From the NCBI RefSeq assembly GCF_949628265.1, contig NC_088787.1, positions 36,816,844 to 36,880,843 of the forward strand: a DNA stretch of 64,000 bases. The letters are read 5' to 3'. Source of the DNA: Cloeon dipterum. Its lineage: Eukaryota; Arthropoda; Insecta; Ephemeroptera; Baetidae. The notes beneath the pieces are model-generated. The model ran no database searches and was not told the DNA's origin. It was given only the letters and a program-made list of their open reading frames with translations. The translations under genes and the position numbers were made by a program. Below are positions 21,721 through 33,409 of the stretch, one piece after another (the stretch's first letter is position 1; each line of letters starts with the position of its first letter).

Positions 21721-23499
21721 AAAAGACGCGTGAGCGGCAGGCACAATTGGTTTATTTTACTCTTTTCAGTAATAATTTAGTCGAACAAAAACAAAGACAG
21801 TCGCCGGCATGAGCACCAATGTAAACAAACAATTGAATATGTGACGCCCACTATTTCCGTCTTCTAACTGGCCGCTCGTTATGCACTTTGTGCCAGCCTC
21901 TATGGATGACTAGACTGGCGCGCGATTTCTACCAAGACAGAGAAGTACATACAATAATTCTTGTATTTAAGTGGTGACCAGTGCGGCCGTATGCAGATTT
22001 TGTCTCAGCAAATTTTACCATTCAAACATTCAACATAAACGTTCCCGTTCCAAGTGAGTAGAACGCCCAATAGATTATTATCCAAGTATATCATGCAGTT
22101 TTCTTATAACAATTTAATATTTCTCTATGTTTTCAAAAAAAAAATTAATAAATAAATAAAATAAAAAAATGAAAATAATGAAATAAAATAACTACCCTTA
22201 TCGTATATCTAAAAATTAATGATAGTATCAATTTTGTACCAATTCCGTGATTATCATCACACAATCCAAGAAAAGCCTCCCAAGATCATCAGCGTACGTG
22301 TTTCGTACAGGGAAAATATTTTCTCTTGTGCTCTTTACGAATTACCCTGATGTAGGACGCTCTGAAAAAACTGCAATTCAATTTTTTTTATTATTCTCAA
22401 GTTCTAAATTTCTGATATTAATATTTTATTTTCTAGCAGACACCGTTGATTCTCATCTTCCACTCGCTATGTTCCTTCTACATCTCCAGCAGACAACACG
22501 ACCACCAATTCCTTCAGATTCTCCATATGTTTCATCCCCCTGCCTGTTTCACCGTGTCCACGGGAGCCATACCAGAGCAGCACGACCTATACCGCCTGAG
22601 AACAACACCAGCCCCAACTTACGCGACCAGATTGTCACACCCAGTCGTCAACCACCAAAGTTCTTCAAAGTGCGCACCACGCCGACAACTTACGCTGATC
22701 AGCAGAGCAGCGTCCGTCCAGCGAGTTGCATCCACGAAGAAAATAATTTTCTCCCCATTTCCCCACTAAATAAGGCGCTGTTGTTTGTTTTATTCTTCCC
22801 TTCTCAACAAAAAAGGAACTAAAGGAGACTCTGAAATTAGTCCAGCCTGAGGCTGAGCTAATTTTTTTTCTTTTTTTTCTTTTTTTTTCTTTTTTTTTTA
22901 CAACCTGAATGCAGCGCATCATTGTAATTTTCCCCTGAACTATATGTTTTCATGCGCCCCTCCCTGCACTCGAAGAGTGAGGAGGAGGCAGTTGTACGCG
23001 AGCCGCGGAGTGAGGCGGAAGTTGATTTTAATAAACCCGAGTGCCAACAAATAGGAGTAGTTTGTATTATCCCTAGATCTCTCATTTGTAGTTAATTTGC
23101 AAGTTAGACTTAGGATTTGCAATTTGCGTAAAGCTCCTCTTTTGGCACTGCCCTTCAGGCAGTGTTGGAGGACCGAGGACACAACCATCCTCCCCATAGT
23201 GCGGAGGACTTGGTTAGTGTCCGGCTTGTGTCGTCGCGCCCCGACGAACTCAAGCTTAAGTTAGGGAACACGCTGCCGCCCCACGGGAGTGCGGCACGCG
23301 GTCCAGAAAGGCCAAATCCGGCAAGCACCAAGAGTGCTAACCGGCGTAGCGCACTAGCACAAGTCCCGAACCCTAGACCGGGCCGTGCGTTACAATTTAA
23401 CCCAGCTCTGGACATCGACCTTCATTTTGCGACAATACTTGTCTAGCTTCTACTGGCCGCTGACACACACACACACACACTCCCTGCTGTAAATCTCTG
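21721..23499. other. retroelement-derived region without a recognised gene
   Basis: 21960-22050 has LTR-promoter-like features (tatttaag, then a pyrimidine-flanked start region), but I found no second copy. 22135-22195 is A/T simple sequence. 22862-22900 is an interrupted poly(T), probably the poly(A) tail of a minus-strand insertion. 23145-23163 has a perfect hairpin (cactgcc/ggcagtg). A GC-rich 94-codon ORF at 23162-23446 has no motif. A (CA)n run lies at 23465-23480. The 22247-22822 ORF (191 codons) has the composition of chance reading. Confidence 0.35.
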
Positions 23500-26400
23500 C
23501 TTTTCGGCTGCTTCTCTTCACTGTCCATTTTGACCGGTTTGATTTCTATTCTTTGGCTTTGGTGCCTTAATTATTCGTTAATTGACTATTAAAAGAGGGG
23601 GAGAAGTTTCAGAGCGCCAGTTTACTTTCGGGCCCAGGAGGGCCGCGGAGTGTCTCTTCAACCCATTATCGAGACATTTCGTCCCTGGACCCGATTTTTC
23701 AAAGTGAAAATTGAGAAATTCCTGCATGTATTCCGGACTTGGCTGTCTCGGAATTTGTAACGTCAGGAATTACGATGCAAAGCTCAGACCTCGCCGAGGA
23801 CCAACCCCGCGCCGCCTGTATAGATGCAACAACGCCGGCCAGCAGAAAATTTCTCATCTTACACCAGCACCAGGCGGCGCCTCCTGTCCCTGCGGCCACG
23901 ATGGTTTGACACCGGATATCGGACAGTTTCAAATCGGACAGTTTCAAATAGAAATTGGCAAAATCAGCTGTGTGAGCGCATCCGTCTTTCTTTCCATGAC
24001 GTCACAGTTTCCACCTGAGAAGCGCGCGACCTGGCATCTATTGATGCGCATTGCACTAAGCGGACAGGTACATTTGAATCCCGGGCCCCAGATGTTCTGC
24101 GTGCAGTGTGACCGAACTGGCCGGCGCACTCAAAAAAAAATTATTTGCTCCGAGTGCGAAAAAATGTTCCACGCTACTTGCTTGAAAATGAATACTGCAG
24201 AGAAAAATAAATTTAGACATGGTGGGTATACTTGTATGCTATGCTCCCTTACTTCACTCTCAGATTCACTCTGGTCACTGCCAGCCGCCATATCGCTACC
24301 TCAGAGCATCCACAGGACAATGAGGACGAGCATGAATAATAAAGGAGCTAAATTGCTGTGTTTCAACGCCAGGTCATTGAAAAATCGAAAGAGAGCTGCG
24401 GATATCGCTGCCCTTCTTGAGGTGCACGCCGCTGAAATAATAGCAATAAATGAAACTTGGCTCTCCAGTGATGTTTTTGATCATGAGGTTGTACCAACTG
24501 ACTACGTCGTGCTGCGAAAAGACCGCGTTGGTGGAAAGCGTCCCGCTGGCGGAGTCCTACTTGCAATTATGCCACACCTGCAACCGCGAAGACAACTGGT
24601 ACTCGAGACAGCGGCCGAAGTGGTCTGGGCCGAAGTAAGGATCTCAAATCTCCGAGTATTGATCGCTTCAGTTTACAGGGCCCCAAACTCAAGCGCGGAG
24701 CAAAACGAAGAACTCCTCCGCTCGTTTCATCTAGCAGCCGAGCAACAACATAATTTTGACGCTTGCATGGTGATGGGCGATATGAATTTAGACATCAACT
24801 GGAGCAAGGAGCCAGCAGAGCCCAAAGCTGCGCCGGCAGAAAGATTCTTGGAGGCATTTAACGATTTGGCTTTCGCCCAACTTATCCAGGACTCAACGAG
24901 AACAACTTCGAGAACTGAGAAAACAATAGACCTGTTCCTCTGTGATACCCCTAATCTCGTCTCATCAGCAACTGTCACTGACGGTGTTAGTGACCACTCG
25001 GCCTTACTCATTCATCTGAAAATAGACTCCAAACGACCGACGCCGATTGCTACAACACTGCCCGATTGGCGCCGAGCAAACTGGACAGGTTTGAATAACT
25101 CTTTAGAAGAGAAGCTGCAAGATATATCCAGCATCGACGACCTGTTTGTTGCTTAAGAAACCTTGAAGAACGCTCTCCTTGAGAGCATGGTGGAGTTTGT
25201 GCCACCGAGAAAGACGAAAGGCAAACGAAAATTGGTACCATGGCTGAATAAGGGACTGAAAAATTATTAAAGATGAAGAACGAACTGTTCACAAAATGGC
25301 GCACCGAGAAATCCACCGAGTCAAGAGAAATCTTTGAAACCGCGAGGAATGCGGCTCAAAAAGCAACAAGAGCAGCCAAGGATTGTTGGTTTTGGACTCT
25401 AGGGCGAGGACCGGGCGGAGCGGCTATTTTTGGAAGTATATCCACTCGAAAACGAAGGTCCCAGTAAACACTGTCAGCTTTACAGGTGGAGGACGAGTGT
25501 TCACTGAGCCACAGGAAATAGCAAGTCAATTCCTTTCCTCCTTTAAGCAAAACTTCTCGCCAATCGAAAATGACTATCCCTTTGTTCGTCGGGCCCCAGA
25601 ACTAGATGACACAATCTGTGAGTTCCATATCACAACGAGCGATGTGGAAAATCTCCTTTCTGTCTTGGACAGTAACAGTGCTACCGGTCCAGACGGCATC
25701 CCTGCCATTCTCTTAAGAAAGTGCGAAAAATCCTTGAGTCCCAGCCTTGCGAGTGTGTTTAACTTATCCCTGCAAGCACGTGATTTGCCAGCAGACTGGA
25801 AGTGCGCAGCGGTCACTCCTATCCCAAAAGACGGCGACAGACGTGATTTCAAAAATTACAGGCCAATTAGTGTAACCTCACTAGTCGGCAAATTACTGGA
25901 GAAGCATATAAGAAATCAATTGGCAAGCTTCTTCCAAAGAAATAACAGCCTGCCTGACTGCCAACACGGTTTTCGGGAAAAACGATCCTGTACTACCATG
26001 TTAATGCGGACGTTAGATGCCTGGACTGCTGAGCTCGACGGAAAAAGTGGAAATCACGTTCATGCCGTGTTTTTAGACTGGTCCAAGGCATTCGACATGG
26101 TTCCTCAGCAGAGATTACTCTCGAAACTAGAACATCACGGAGTGCACGGTGCCGCACTCGAGTGGCTGAAAAACTTCCTCGTAGGACGAAGCCAATTTGT
26201 GCGCTTTAATGGAGCGCGCAGCGAGTCCTGCGAGGTTCCCTCGGGTGTGGTACAAGGAAGTGTTCTAGGACCGCTGTTGTTTAATATTTTTGTCTCGGAC
26301 CTTCCTGCAATTGTGCAAACAAATATCGTTCAATATGCAGACGACTGCACCCTGTACCACGAGGTGAGCAACATTGACGACGTAGACACGCTGCAGGAAG

Positions 26401-27300
26401 ATCTTGCTAGAATTGACGTTTGGTGTATTAACAATGGTATGAAGCTTAACGCCAAGAAGTGTGTGGTAATGGATATTTCACGCTCACGGTTGCCGTTCAA
26501 ACCACGGTACACTGTCGGTGGCGTCACCCTCGAGTATGTTAGTACACAACGACTTCTTGGCGTGCATATCTCCAAGGATCTCCGCTGGAATTACCACGTA
26601 GACATCCAGCGGAAGAAAGCAGCACAAACGCTTGGTTTCGCGGCCCGCAACTTGCAAGGCTGCACCCAGCGAGTAAAGAGAATAGCGTATCTGTCCTTGG
26701 TCAAAACCAAGATGTTCTACGGCTCACCGGCATGGCATCCAACAACAAAACGAACGTGGAGAAAATGATCAGTCTGCAAAATCGTGGCCTACACTTCATT
26801 TACGGCCGCCACGTCCCGCCGCCCGAACACCGGAACATGCTATCTGTCCCAGCTCAGCTCAGGTATAACGACCTGCTGTTCTTCAAAAAGTGCTTGGCCG
26901 GAGTTACGGACTACGACGCCATGGCTCGCATAACCTTGGGGCGCGTGCACCGCGGTGATGACCAGCTGTACCCTAGACTGCAGCAGCCTCCTGCCCGCAC
27001 AGAACTGGGCACAAATGTTTTTGACTTCCGAGTAGTGAAATATTGGAATGAAATGCCACATACACTTAAATCTTGTTCAAGAGTTCAGTTCCCATCGCTT
27101 TGCAGTGCGTATGTGTTCGCAAATTTTTAAAGTGTTGAACATTCTAGTTTGGGCCCATTCCGACTTTGCTCCTAGGAGCAAGGTTTTATCAAGTTGTTTG
27201 CCAGGAATGGTGCCCTTTCTCACTTCATTTTTTTTACTTCTGACTTGTCGTATTGATGTATTTGTATATTTGTATTTAAGTGAGAATAAACATCTATAAT
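23500..27300 (+). mobile_element. LINE F: near full-length CR1-like LINE
   Basis: Plus-strand element with a 5' leader shared with LINE E (gcccaggagggcc(g)cggagtg near 23632), a PHD-like finger, endonuclease, RT, and a 3' UTR ending at 'gaataaacatctataatc' near 27300. LINE G is a truncated member of the same family. The start is approximate; the leader may begin somewhat upstream of 23540. It lies alone, with no insert inside it. Confidence 0.78.
23711..27130 (+). pseudogene. LINE F polyprotein: 2A-like motif, PHD-like finger, endonuclease, RT
   Basis: The first frame (23711-25156) has 'LSGQVHLNPGP', a degenerate 2A-like sequence, near residue 115. A Cys/His PHD-like finger follows (CVQC, CSEC, HATC, CMLC), then the APE endonuclease (CFNARSLKN, INETWLSS, MGDMNLDINW, GVSDHSALL). 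A TAA at 25154 and frameshifts near 25266 and 25400 break the linker. The RT frame (25383-26768) holds NSATGPDGIP, SGVVQGSVLGPLLF and QYADDCT. A frameshift near 26750 moves into 26732-27130 for the C-terminus. Four lesions in all make it inactive, but the domain order is complete. Confidence 0.82.
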
Positions 27301-27790
27301 CAAAGCTGGGAACTAGCAAACCCCTATTGCCAAATGTGCCGTTGGGGCAGCTGTGTCCTCGAGTATCCACCACTGCCAGAAGGGCGAGTGCAAAAGGGAG
27401 GATTACGTGAATTAATTAATGTTAAGTGGGACTCACGTGGGACCAATCTCGGCATTAATCACACAACTCAATTCTTTGCACTCATATCTTTACTGTCAAG
27501 CTCGCGTCTCGCCGTCTCTGCGGCTCTCTACAGAATGACCACCTCTTCGCCTCCGGGCGCAAGGAGGTGGCGACTAAAATAATTCGTAGTGGGGGACAAA
27601 ACTATATTAACCGCTGCACCACAAATTGTTGCAATGCCTTTATTTGTTTTTGCCGTTATTTGGTCTGAAAGAATATAATAATTCCCATAGAATTTTAAGA
27701 CTAAACACAATAAAAAGGCAAAAGGCCATTGTCAATTATTAAAATAATATATAAAAATGTCAAGAACAAAATAATAACTCAACAAATGCC
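27301..27790. other. flank between LINE F and the LINE C-type fragment, no gene
   Basis: AT-rich sequence with scattered short ORFs lacking motifs. The last part (27780-27790) holds 'aacaaat', which recurs at 33072-33078 after the SINE-like copy 2 and may be the target duplication of that composite insertion. Confidence 0.35.
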
Positions 27791-27867
27791 CGTTGGCTCG
27801 CATTGTTAAGGCACTCTCAGGAGTGTCAAAGCAATGAGAGGTATTTGAGCAGTTGGGAGATCTAATA
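27791..27867 (+). repeat. 77-bp LINE C endonuclease fragment, left part of a chimeric retrocopy
   Basis: It matches LINE C 11080-11156 with only a few differences, from 'cgttggctcgcattgtt' through 'gatctaata'. It stops at the same place where, in LINE C, the SINE-like repeat begins. Here the partner SINE-like repeat lies at 32731-33068, separated only by LINE D. The two pieces therefore formed one ~420-bp unit before LINE D inserted. Confidence 0.75.
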
Positions 27868-27932
27868 CTATTTTTATTATTATATTCTTTATTGTCTTTT
27901 GGCAAGGTCATACATCAGATTTTGTTACAATT

Positions 27933-30900
27933 CTAAATATATGCCCCCCAATTGCAATGCACACACAAATTACACAAAAAACATAAATTTTTAATGAATT
28001 CCAAGAATTCAACAGAATCGTAAAATTTCTTGAAGTGAAGAAATTCATTCAAAGCAACGACAAACTTATCGTATCGCGGCTCATGCCGTAGCGAAACTGG
28101 CAAAGCATTGTACAACATTGCAGCACTTGAAAATGGATTTTGCTGCGAAATCATTAATTTCTGAGGAGCAAAATACAATTCAGGCGCGCGGCGCGTTCCA
28201 TGCCCATGCACGTCCCTGGTCTTTTTAAAATAGACGGGGTATTTTTTAACAAATATACATGCCTCGAACAAATAAATTGAAAACACTGGAAGCAGGTTGT
28301 ACCGCTCAAAAAGTGGTCTCGCAGAACACAGCGGCGTCAACCCCTTCCAGTACCTCTCGCCCGCCAGGGCACGAATCAGCCGCTTCTGGGCCACGAAAAC
28401 AGTCCGCAGCGCCCCCTCGCTTGCTCCCCAGATCACAATACCATATGACATAATCGAATTCGCATGAGCATAATAAACATTTAATAAATTTTTTTCATCA
28501 ACATTCCCCTTCAGGCTATTTAACATCGTCACCGTTGTGTGCAGGCGGCCACTAACGTACTGCGCGTGGTCATCCCACTTGCAGTCTTGCCGCACGTGGA
28601 GCCCCAAAAATTTGGCATGATCTGCACACTGAATTAATTGGCCGGCGAGGTCTATTTGAGGGGACTCATTCTGTTTTTGCCCGCGGAACTGCACAAGAAC
28701 CGACTTTGATGGGTTGAGCGTTAAAAAATTTGCTACGCAAAATTCTTGAAGCATCCCTGCTGATAACCGGGCGTTTTGATGTAATTCTTTGTTAGTTGGG
28801 GCGGAAAGCAAAGAGGAAGTGTCGTCGGCATAATTCACGGTGAAGCCTATCAGAACATACAGCAGCATGTCGCAGACTTTGCCAACGAATAGTGACGGAG
28901 ACAATACGTCACCCTGCGGAGTTCCACGCACCACCGAAACCTCCGACGAAAACACTGTCCTCTCCCACTTGCCGACCCTCTGTGTCATTTTGACCACTTG
29001 CGTGCGCCCGGTGAGCGACGATCTCAGCCAGTCAAGCGCAACGCCGCGGACGCCATTCAGCTCAAATTTACGCAGCAAAATCGGCACACAAACAGTCCCG
29101 AAGGCAATTGTCAAATCGTAAAATATAGCCAAAATCTTTTGCCGATTCTCCATCTTTTCATGCAATTTCACAAAAAATTCAAATAATGCAGTTATCGTGC
29201 ACTTGCCACGGACAAAACCATGCTGACTAATTGGGAGCAAGCCATGCTCCTCTTGGAAATTAACGAGTCGTATTAGAAAACAATTCTCCAAAATCTTAGA
29301 AAATGTAGGCAAATTGGAAATCGGGCGGTAATTTTTGACATCACGCTTGTCCCCTTTCTTAAACAAAGGCACAACAACAGCTTTTTTCATCATATGAGGA
29401 TAAACGCCAGTTGAAAATGAGCAATTGACTATGTCTGCGAGCGGCGCGGCAATGTGTTGCGCTACACGCTTTACAAGAAACATAGGAACTTCGTTTCAGC
29501 CAGCGGATTTTTTCGGAGGCAAGCGGCGCAGATGATGCAAAATTTCCTGCGAAGTAACAGGAGACAGAAAGAGCGTTTGAGGCAAAGATTTCATTCAATC
29601 TTGTGGCATCTGGAAGTGCGGCGGCAGCGGAACAACAAAGCTCACATTCAGAGCATTGGCGATATCAATTTTGTCAGTTACATTAACATCATTTATCAAC
29701 AACTCTGAAATGTCCGGTCTGTCCTTCACCTTGCCAACCGCTTTATTTATCAACGACCATGCAGCCGCTGATTTATTCACGGCTAACTCGATGAAGGAGC
29801 TGTTTCGCGCGCAAATTTCACGCTGCAATCGCACGTTAAAATCAAATCTCTTTCGCTTGAACAGCTCCCTGTCAGGGTTCTGCTCAGGAAGAGACCTAAC
29901 TGCCTTACTTTGCTTTATTAGCTCTGTCCTCGCCTCCCTTACCCCACGCGACAACTTCACCTTGTCTCTCTGATTTGCCCGGATCGAAATCTTTTTGAGA
30001 GGAAAACACTCTGAAAAAAGACGGCGAAATATCTCCCAGAAATTCTCGTATTTCTCATCCACTGAGTCCACGGTGGCAACTTGGATCCAAGTTTGCAACT
30101 CTAAGCGGGACGTGAACTCTTCAACGCTTTCATACGAAAAAATCCGAGCCTCTACAAATTTATCTAATACTTTTGGCATACCGAGAAGCAAATTGCAAAT
30201 AATGGTTTCATGATCAGAAATAATATTAGGCTCAGCGACATTTGACAATTGCTCAAAATCATCTATTTTGGCCAATACAAGATCTATTAATGTGCCTCCA
30301 GTTACACACTTGCGAGTAATCATTTTTTTATTCAACAGACTCAATCCAAATTTGTCGAGCAAACTAATTAATCTCTTTGACTGAGCAGAATCAATAAGCA
30401 TGTTTATGTTGAAATCACCGCATATAAACCATTTTTTTACTTTAGGCAACTGGAGGATCTTTTCCAAATTTTGTTCAAGATATGAGAAGAAGCGTGGGAA
30501 ATCAGAGTTGTTAACTGGATTTGAAGGGCGATATACCAACAAGAAACATAATTTTTGACTATTTACATCGAAAGTTATCGCCGCACACTCACAACAAAAT
30601 TGATGGCTAACCACCCTGACATTTGTAACATGCAAATCGCGTTTGATCAAAATGGCAACTTCACCTCTTTCTCTCTCTCTCCTACCGAAACCAGCAATCC
30701 AACATTTGTAGACCCTTGACTTCATTCTCATCTAACCAAGTCTCAGTCAAAAGCAATAAACTAGTAGATAGTGAGTCTTTCTGGTTGCGGATAGCGTCTT
30801 TGAACAAATTTAGTTTTTTGGCACTTGACAAACCTTGCACATTTAGCAGCCAAAAGGAGAAGTCAAAACTCTTCGCTCTTCGTTCTTCGTGTCTTGCAGA

Positions 30901-30942
30901 ATCGTTTATTGAAAATTTGTTAACGTAGGTGACGAAAAGCAA
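27933..30942 (-). pseudogene. LINE D ORF2: endonuclease and reverse transcriptase
   Basis: Endonuclease begins in frame 30942-30682 (LLNVQGLSS, LLLTETWLDE). A frameshift near 30720 moves to frame 30731-29595 (LLVYRPSNP, CGDFNINM, IISDHETI). In-frame stops near 29595 and 29487 interrupt the linker. The RT runs 29483-27933 (MKKAVVVPLFKKGDK, NYRPISNLP, VRGTPQGDVLSP, NYADDTS). All three stops or shifts lie in one copy, so a single-base repair history would restore it, but as it stands it is not translatable. Related fragments occur at 35996-36540 and in LINEs A and C. Confidence 0.8.
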
Positions 30943-32636
30943 TCATCATCATCATCTCCATTGTCGCTAACAATATTTTCTAACTTCCTCTGACGCCTAA
31001 CCGACCTGCCGGTGACATTTGGCGTGTCTAGCATGAAAAAGACGTCATCTGAAGGAGGACCATCTGTCCCATCAGCTTCTGGAGCCGAGGGAGTTAATTG
31101 TTCAGAAACGGGCTCACCTGACGAAGAAGGGGTGGCTTGCGGCGCGCACTGTGGCTGCTCCTTGGTTGAGGGGCCAGGCGCCGCCGCCAATCCACCCCAA
31201 AACGCAGTGACGGCATTTTGGGCGCCGTCACACAGCCCGCTTCCGGCACTGAGGTCAGCAATCGTGCCCTCATCCTTCTCATTGGCAGCACAAGTAGAGG
31301 TATTTTTCCGTGAAGTTGGAAAAGGCAATAGTGAGGCAAATGCAGAAAAGATACCAGGTTCAGACGTACCTGTGTCCTTTCGAGCGGTCGCCGCCTCGCC
31401 ATGGGCGTGCCTCCCTTCTGCCACAGAGGCGCCGGGCAGAGATGACGACTCACTCGAGGCAGAAGTAGCTTTGGTGACCTTTTGGGCGCCACCCTGCCAC
31501 TCAAGACCATGTAGGTCATCATCAGCACCACTTTTTAGCTTCTCAGGCAGCAACTCGAACATCTGGCTCTCAGCAATTGTTCCATCAAGGAATGAGCATG
31601 TAAGAAAGGAGGCGTCAGGCGAGGTCAAAGCAACATCCACAGCCACCGAAGTGACCAACGGAGGTAAATGCAGCTTACCTCTTCCCGCTCGAGTGGCCGC
31701 CGGCGCGCAGTTGGGTTCGGCCTGCTCCCCTGCCGAGACAGGGGCGCCGAGCGCAGCCGACGGACCACTCGGAGCGGCAGTCGCTTTGGGGGCCGTACGG
31801 GCACCCCTCTCCCCTCTTCTGGCGCCACCATGGCGGGAGCGCACCTCACGAGCTCTCTGCGGTGTCTGGAGATAAACAGCGAGGGTAATATCCAGGTCTT
31901 TGAACGTCTCCAGCAACCTCTGCTGTTTCCATCGCCAGTGGACACGGTCAGTTTTTGAAGCGATCCGCACTAAGGCCAACCTCTTGATGCCCTTCTCCTC
32001 GCAGAATTCCCTTTGGCAGGATATTGCTTTTGCCAGGTTGGCCAGGAATACCTCCGGCTGAAAGGCAAATTTGTGAAAGTACCTTTCCTTAGACACCACA
32101 TTCAGCAGGGTTGTGTCTCCTTTGTGTTGAGGCCGAATACATCCAATTTGGTAGAATTCGTCCTTCATCTTGACCGGGCCGTACTTCTCAGCGAAAACTT
32201 TGGCGATTCCTTTTGAACGCCTCAAGTTCCCTGATACCACATGGGCTTTCCACTTCTCAGCGGCTGTTACCAGGTCGCCGCGGACAATTTCAATTCTGCA
32301 TTTTCCTCTCGAGTCCTCAAATGCGCTCTTCCGCAGCTGGAAATACTCTTTTAATAAAGGAGTGAATTCCGTCACCTGCCACTTGGTTGACTTCGTTGGG
32401 GAATTTCCATTGTTTGGTGGCCGTGTTTGAGATTTCTCAGCTCGCACCTGTCTCTTCTCTCCCCTTTCGATTCTCAGCATCCGATCCTCAACGCTTTTCA
32501 ATCGTGATAAAAGCTGCCGGCATCGATGGCAATCGAAATTATCGCCTTTCTCACCGTCCTGCCTGCACGGCGGCTTCCCTCCACTCACAGTCTTGGTCCT
32601 GCCCTTCCTGCGTCCATTAAGGTCGCTTTTGGCCAT
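30906..32636 (-). CDS. LINE D ORF1 protein with a macro-like (ADP-ribose-binding family) domain
   Basis: An intact 576-residue ORF. The N-terminus is basic with a short CHRC motif and a helical segment. Residues about 110-260 match the layout of a Poa1-type macro domain: 'EIVRGDLV' (strand and first loop), 'SGNLRRSKGIAKVFAEKYG' (glycine loop), 'VVSKERYFHKF' (equivalent to the usual VTK..YFHKP), and 'IASKTDRVHW', where the family has a Gly-rich 'GCGLDRLxW' loop. The last loop has lost its glycines, so binding or catalysis may be altered. The rest is a long Ala/Ser/Pro/Glu-rich tail ending in acidic residues. In LINEs, ORF1 proteins bind the RNA; the role of a macro domain here is unknown. Confidence 0.75.
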   Translation of the reverse strand: MAKSDLNGRRKGRTKTVSGGKPPCRQDGEKGDNFDCHRCRQLLSRLKSVEDRMLRIERGEKRQVRAEKSQTRPPNNGNSPTKSTKWQVTEFTPLLKEYFQLRKSAFEDSRGKCRIEIVRGDLVTAAEKWKAHVVSGNLRRSKGIAKVFAEKYGPVKMKDEFYQIGCIRPQHKGDTTLLNVVSKERYFHKFAFQPEVFLANLAKAISCQREFCEEKGIKRLALVRIASKTDRVHWRWKQQRLLETFKDLDITLAVYLQTPQRAREVRSRHGGARRGERGARTAPKATAAPSGPSAALGAPVSAGEQAEPNCAPAATRAGRGKLHLPPLVTSVAVDVALTSPDASFLTCSFLDGTIAESQMFELLPEKLKSGADDDLHGLEWQGGAQKVTKATSASSESSSLPGASVAEGRHAHGEAATARKDTGTSEPGIFSAFASLLPFPTSRKNTSTCAANEKDEGTIADLSAGSGLCDGAQNAVTAFWGGLAAAPGPSTKEQPQCAPQATPSSSGEPVSEQLTPSAPEADGTDGPPSDDVFFMLDTPNVTGRSVRRQRKLENIVSDNGDDDDDCFSSPTLTNFQ

Positions 32637-32730
32637 CTTCGCTTAGCGAAAAATTAACTTTTTTCGAAAAATCGAGAGCGTGACAGTAGCGATGCTATCA
32701 CTTGCTTCGCAGCGCCCTCTCTCTTCTATT

Positions 32731-33068
32731 CAATGTCAGAGATTGCAAAAAGTGGTTCGTTTATAGTGACTCGAATTGCTCAAATTGCCCAACGGGCTGG
32801 GAGGCGCACCGGCGCCGACTCGCTACTTGCTGGTTTGCACCTTTCCAGCATGCGTGATTTGGCTTCACGGGACGAATGTCTAGCGTTTCAATGCAGTCCT
32901 CGGTGCGGAGGCAAGTGGCCCTTGAGTGGGCTGGGTCCCTGTGCGGCCTGGTGCGCCCATGTTATCCGTTCGCGTTGTTATTGGGACCCGGGTTTCAGCA
33001 TTCGTGCTAGTGCAGTGTGCGCCCTTCCCGGTCCTCGGAGGACAGGGATAAAAAGAGCAAAAAAAAAA
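32731..33068 (+). repeat. SINE-like ~335-bp repeat, copy 2 (right part of the chimeric retrocopy)
   Basis: Near-identical to 11164-11500, with the same start 'caatgtcag' and the same tail 'ataaaaagagc' plus A10. It directly follows the 5' end of LINE D. Before LINE D arrived it was joined to the LINE C fragment 27791-27867. The ORF of 112 codons inside has an equivalent in copy 1 only because the DNA is alike. Confidence 0.75.
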
Positions 33069-33409
33069 TGAAACAAATCGGAATATATAATAAAATAAGC
33101 ATACCCCTTAAAAAGGGAGTTGTCAATATTGGCAATACAAGCGAGGTAGTTACTAAATAATAACTATTATTAAATTATTCGTCAATGAGGGTTTGGACTG
33201 TAATGCATACACTAACCAAATTCTTAAATCACAAATATTAATATTGTTCACTAAAATAATCACTTACAAAGTTGCTATGTGCTGAAGGTTAACGAACTCC
33301 TAATTGTGCGGCCGAGGAAGCAATATTTTCTGCTACCGCACACGTTTATCTGCGAGTTTTCAATAACTGCTTATATGGTTAACACGGGTATACTCAGGCA
33401 GCCAGAAAG
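33069..33409. other. AT-rich spacer before the LTR element, no gene
   Basis: Contains no ORF of note. 'aacaaat' at 33072-33078 may be the right target duplication of the chimeric retrocopy. Confidence 0.35.

Larger units (their letters stand above)
27870..32728 (-). mobile_element. LINE D: near full-length two-ORF non-LTR retrotransposon
   Basis: About 4.86 kb on the minus strand: a short 5' UTR (32637-32725), ORF1 (32636-30906), ORF2 with endonuclease and RT (30942-27933), then a 3' UTR ending in an ATA/AAT microsatellite tail at 27870-27885. The pentamer ctatt is found at both borders (27868-27872 and 32726-32730), a likely target duplication. It landed between the two halves of the chimeric LINE C/SINE-like unit. 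ORF1 is intact; ORF2 has a frameshift and two in-frame stops. It is among the youngest insertions in the region. Confidence 0.85.

Noticed and set aside
22247-22822. 191-codon ORF
   Set aside because: Composition is that of translated T/C-rich DNA; no domain, no homologous copy in the window.
31012-31875. 287-codon plus-strand ORF
   Set aside because: It is antisense to the intact ORF1 of LINE D; its length comes from the GC-rich Ala/Pro/Ser coding of the real strand.
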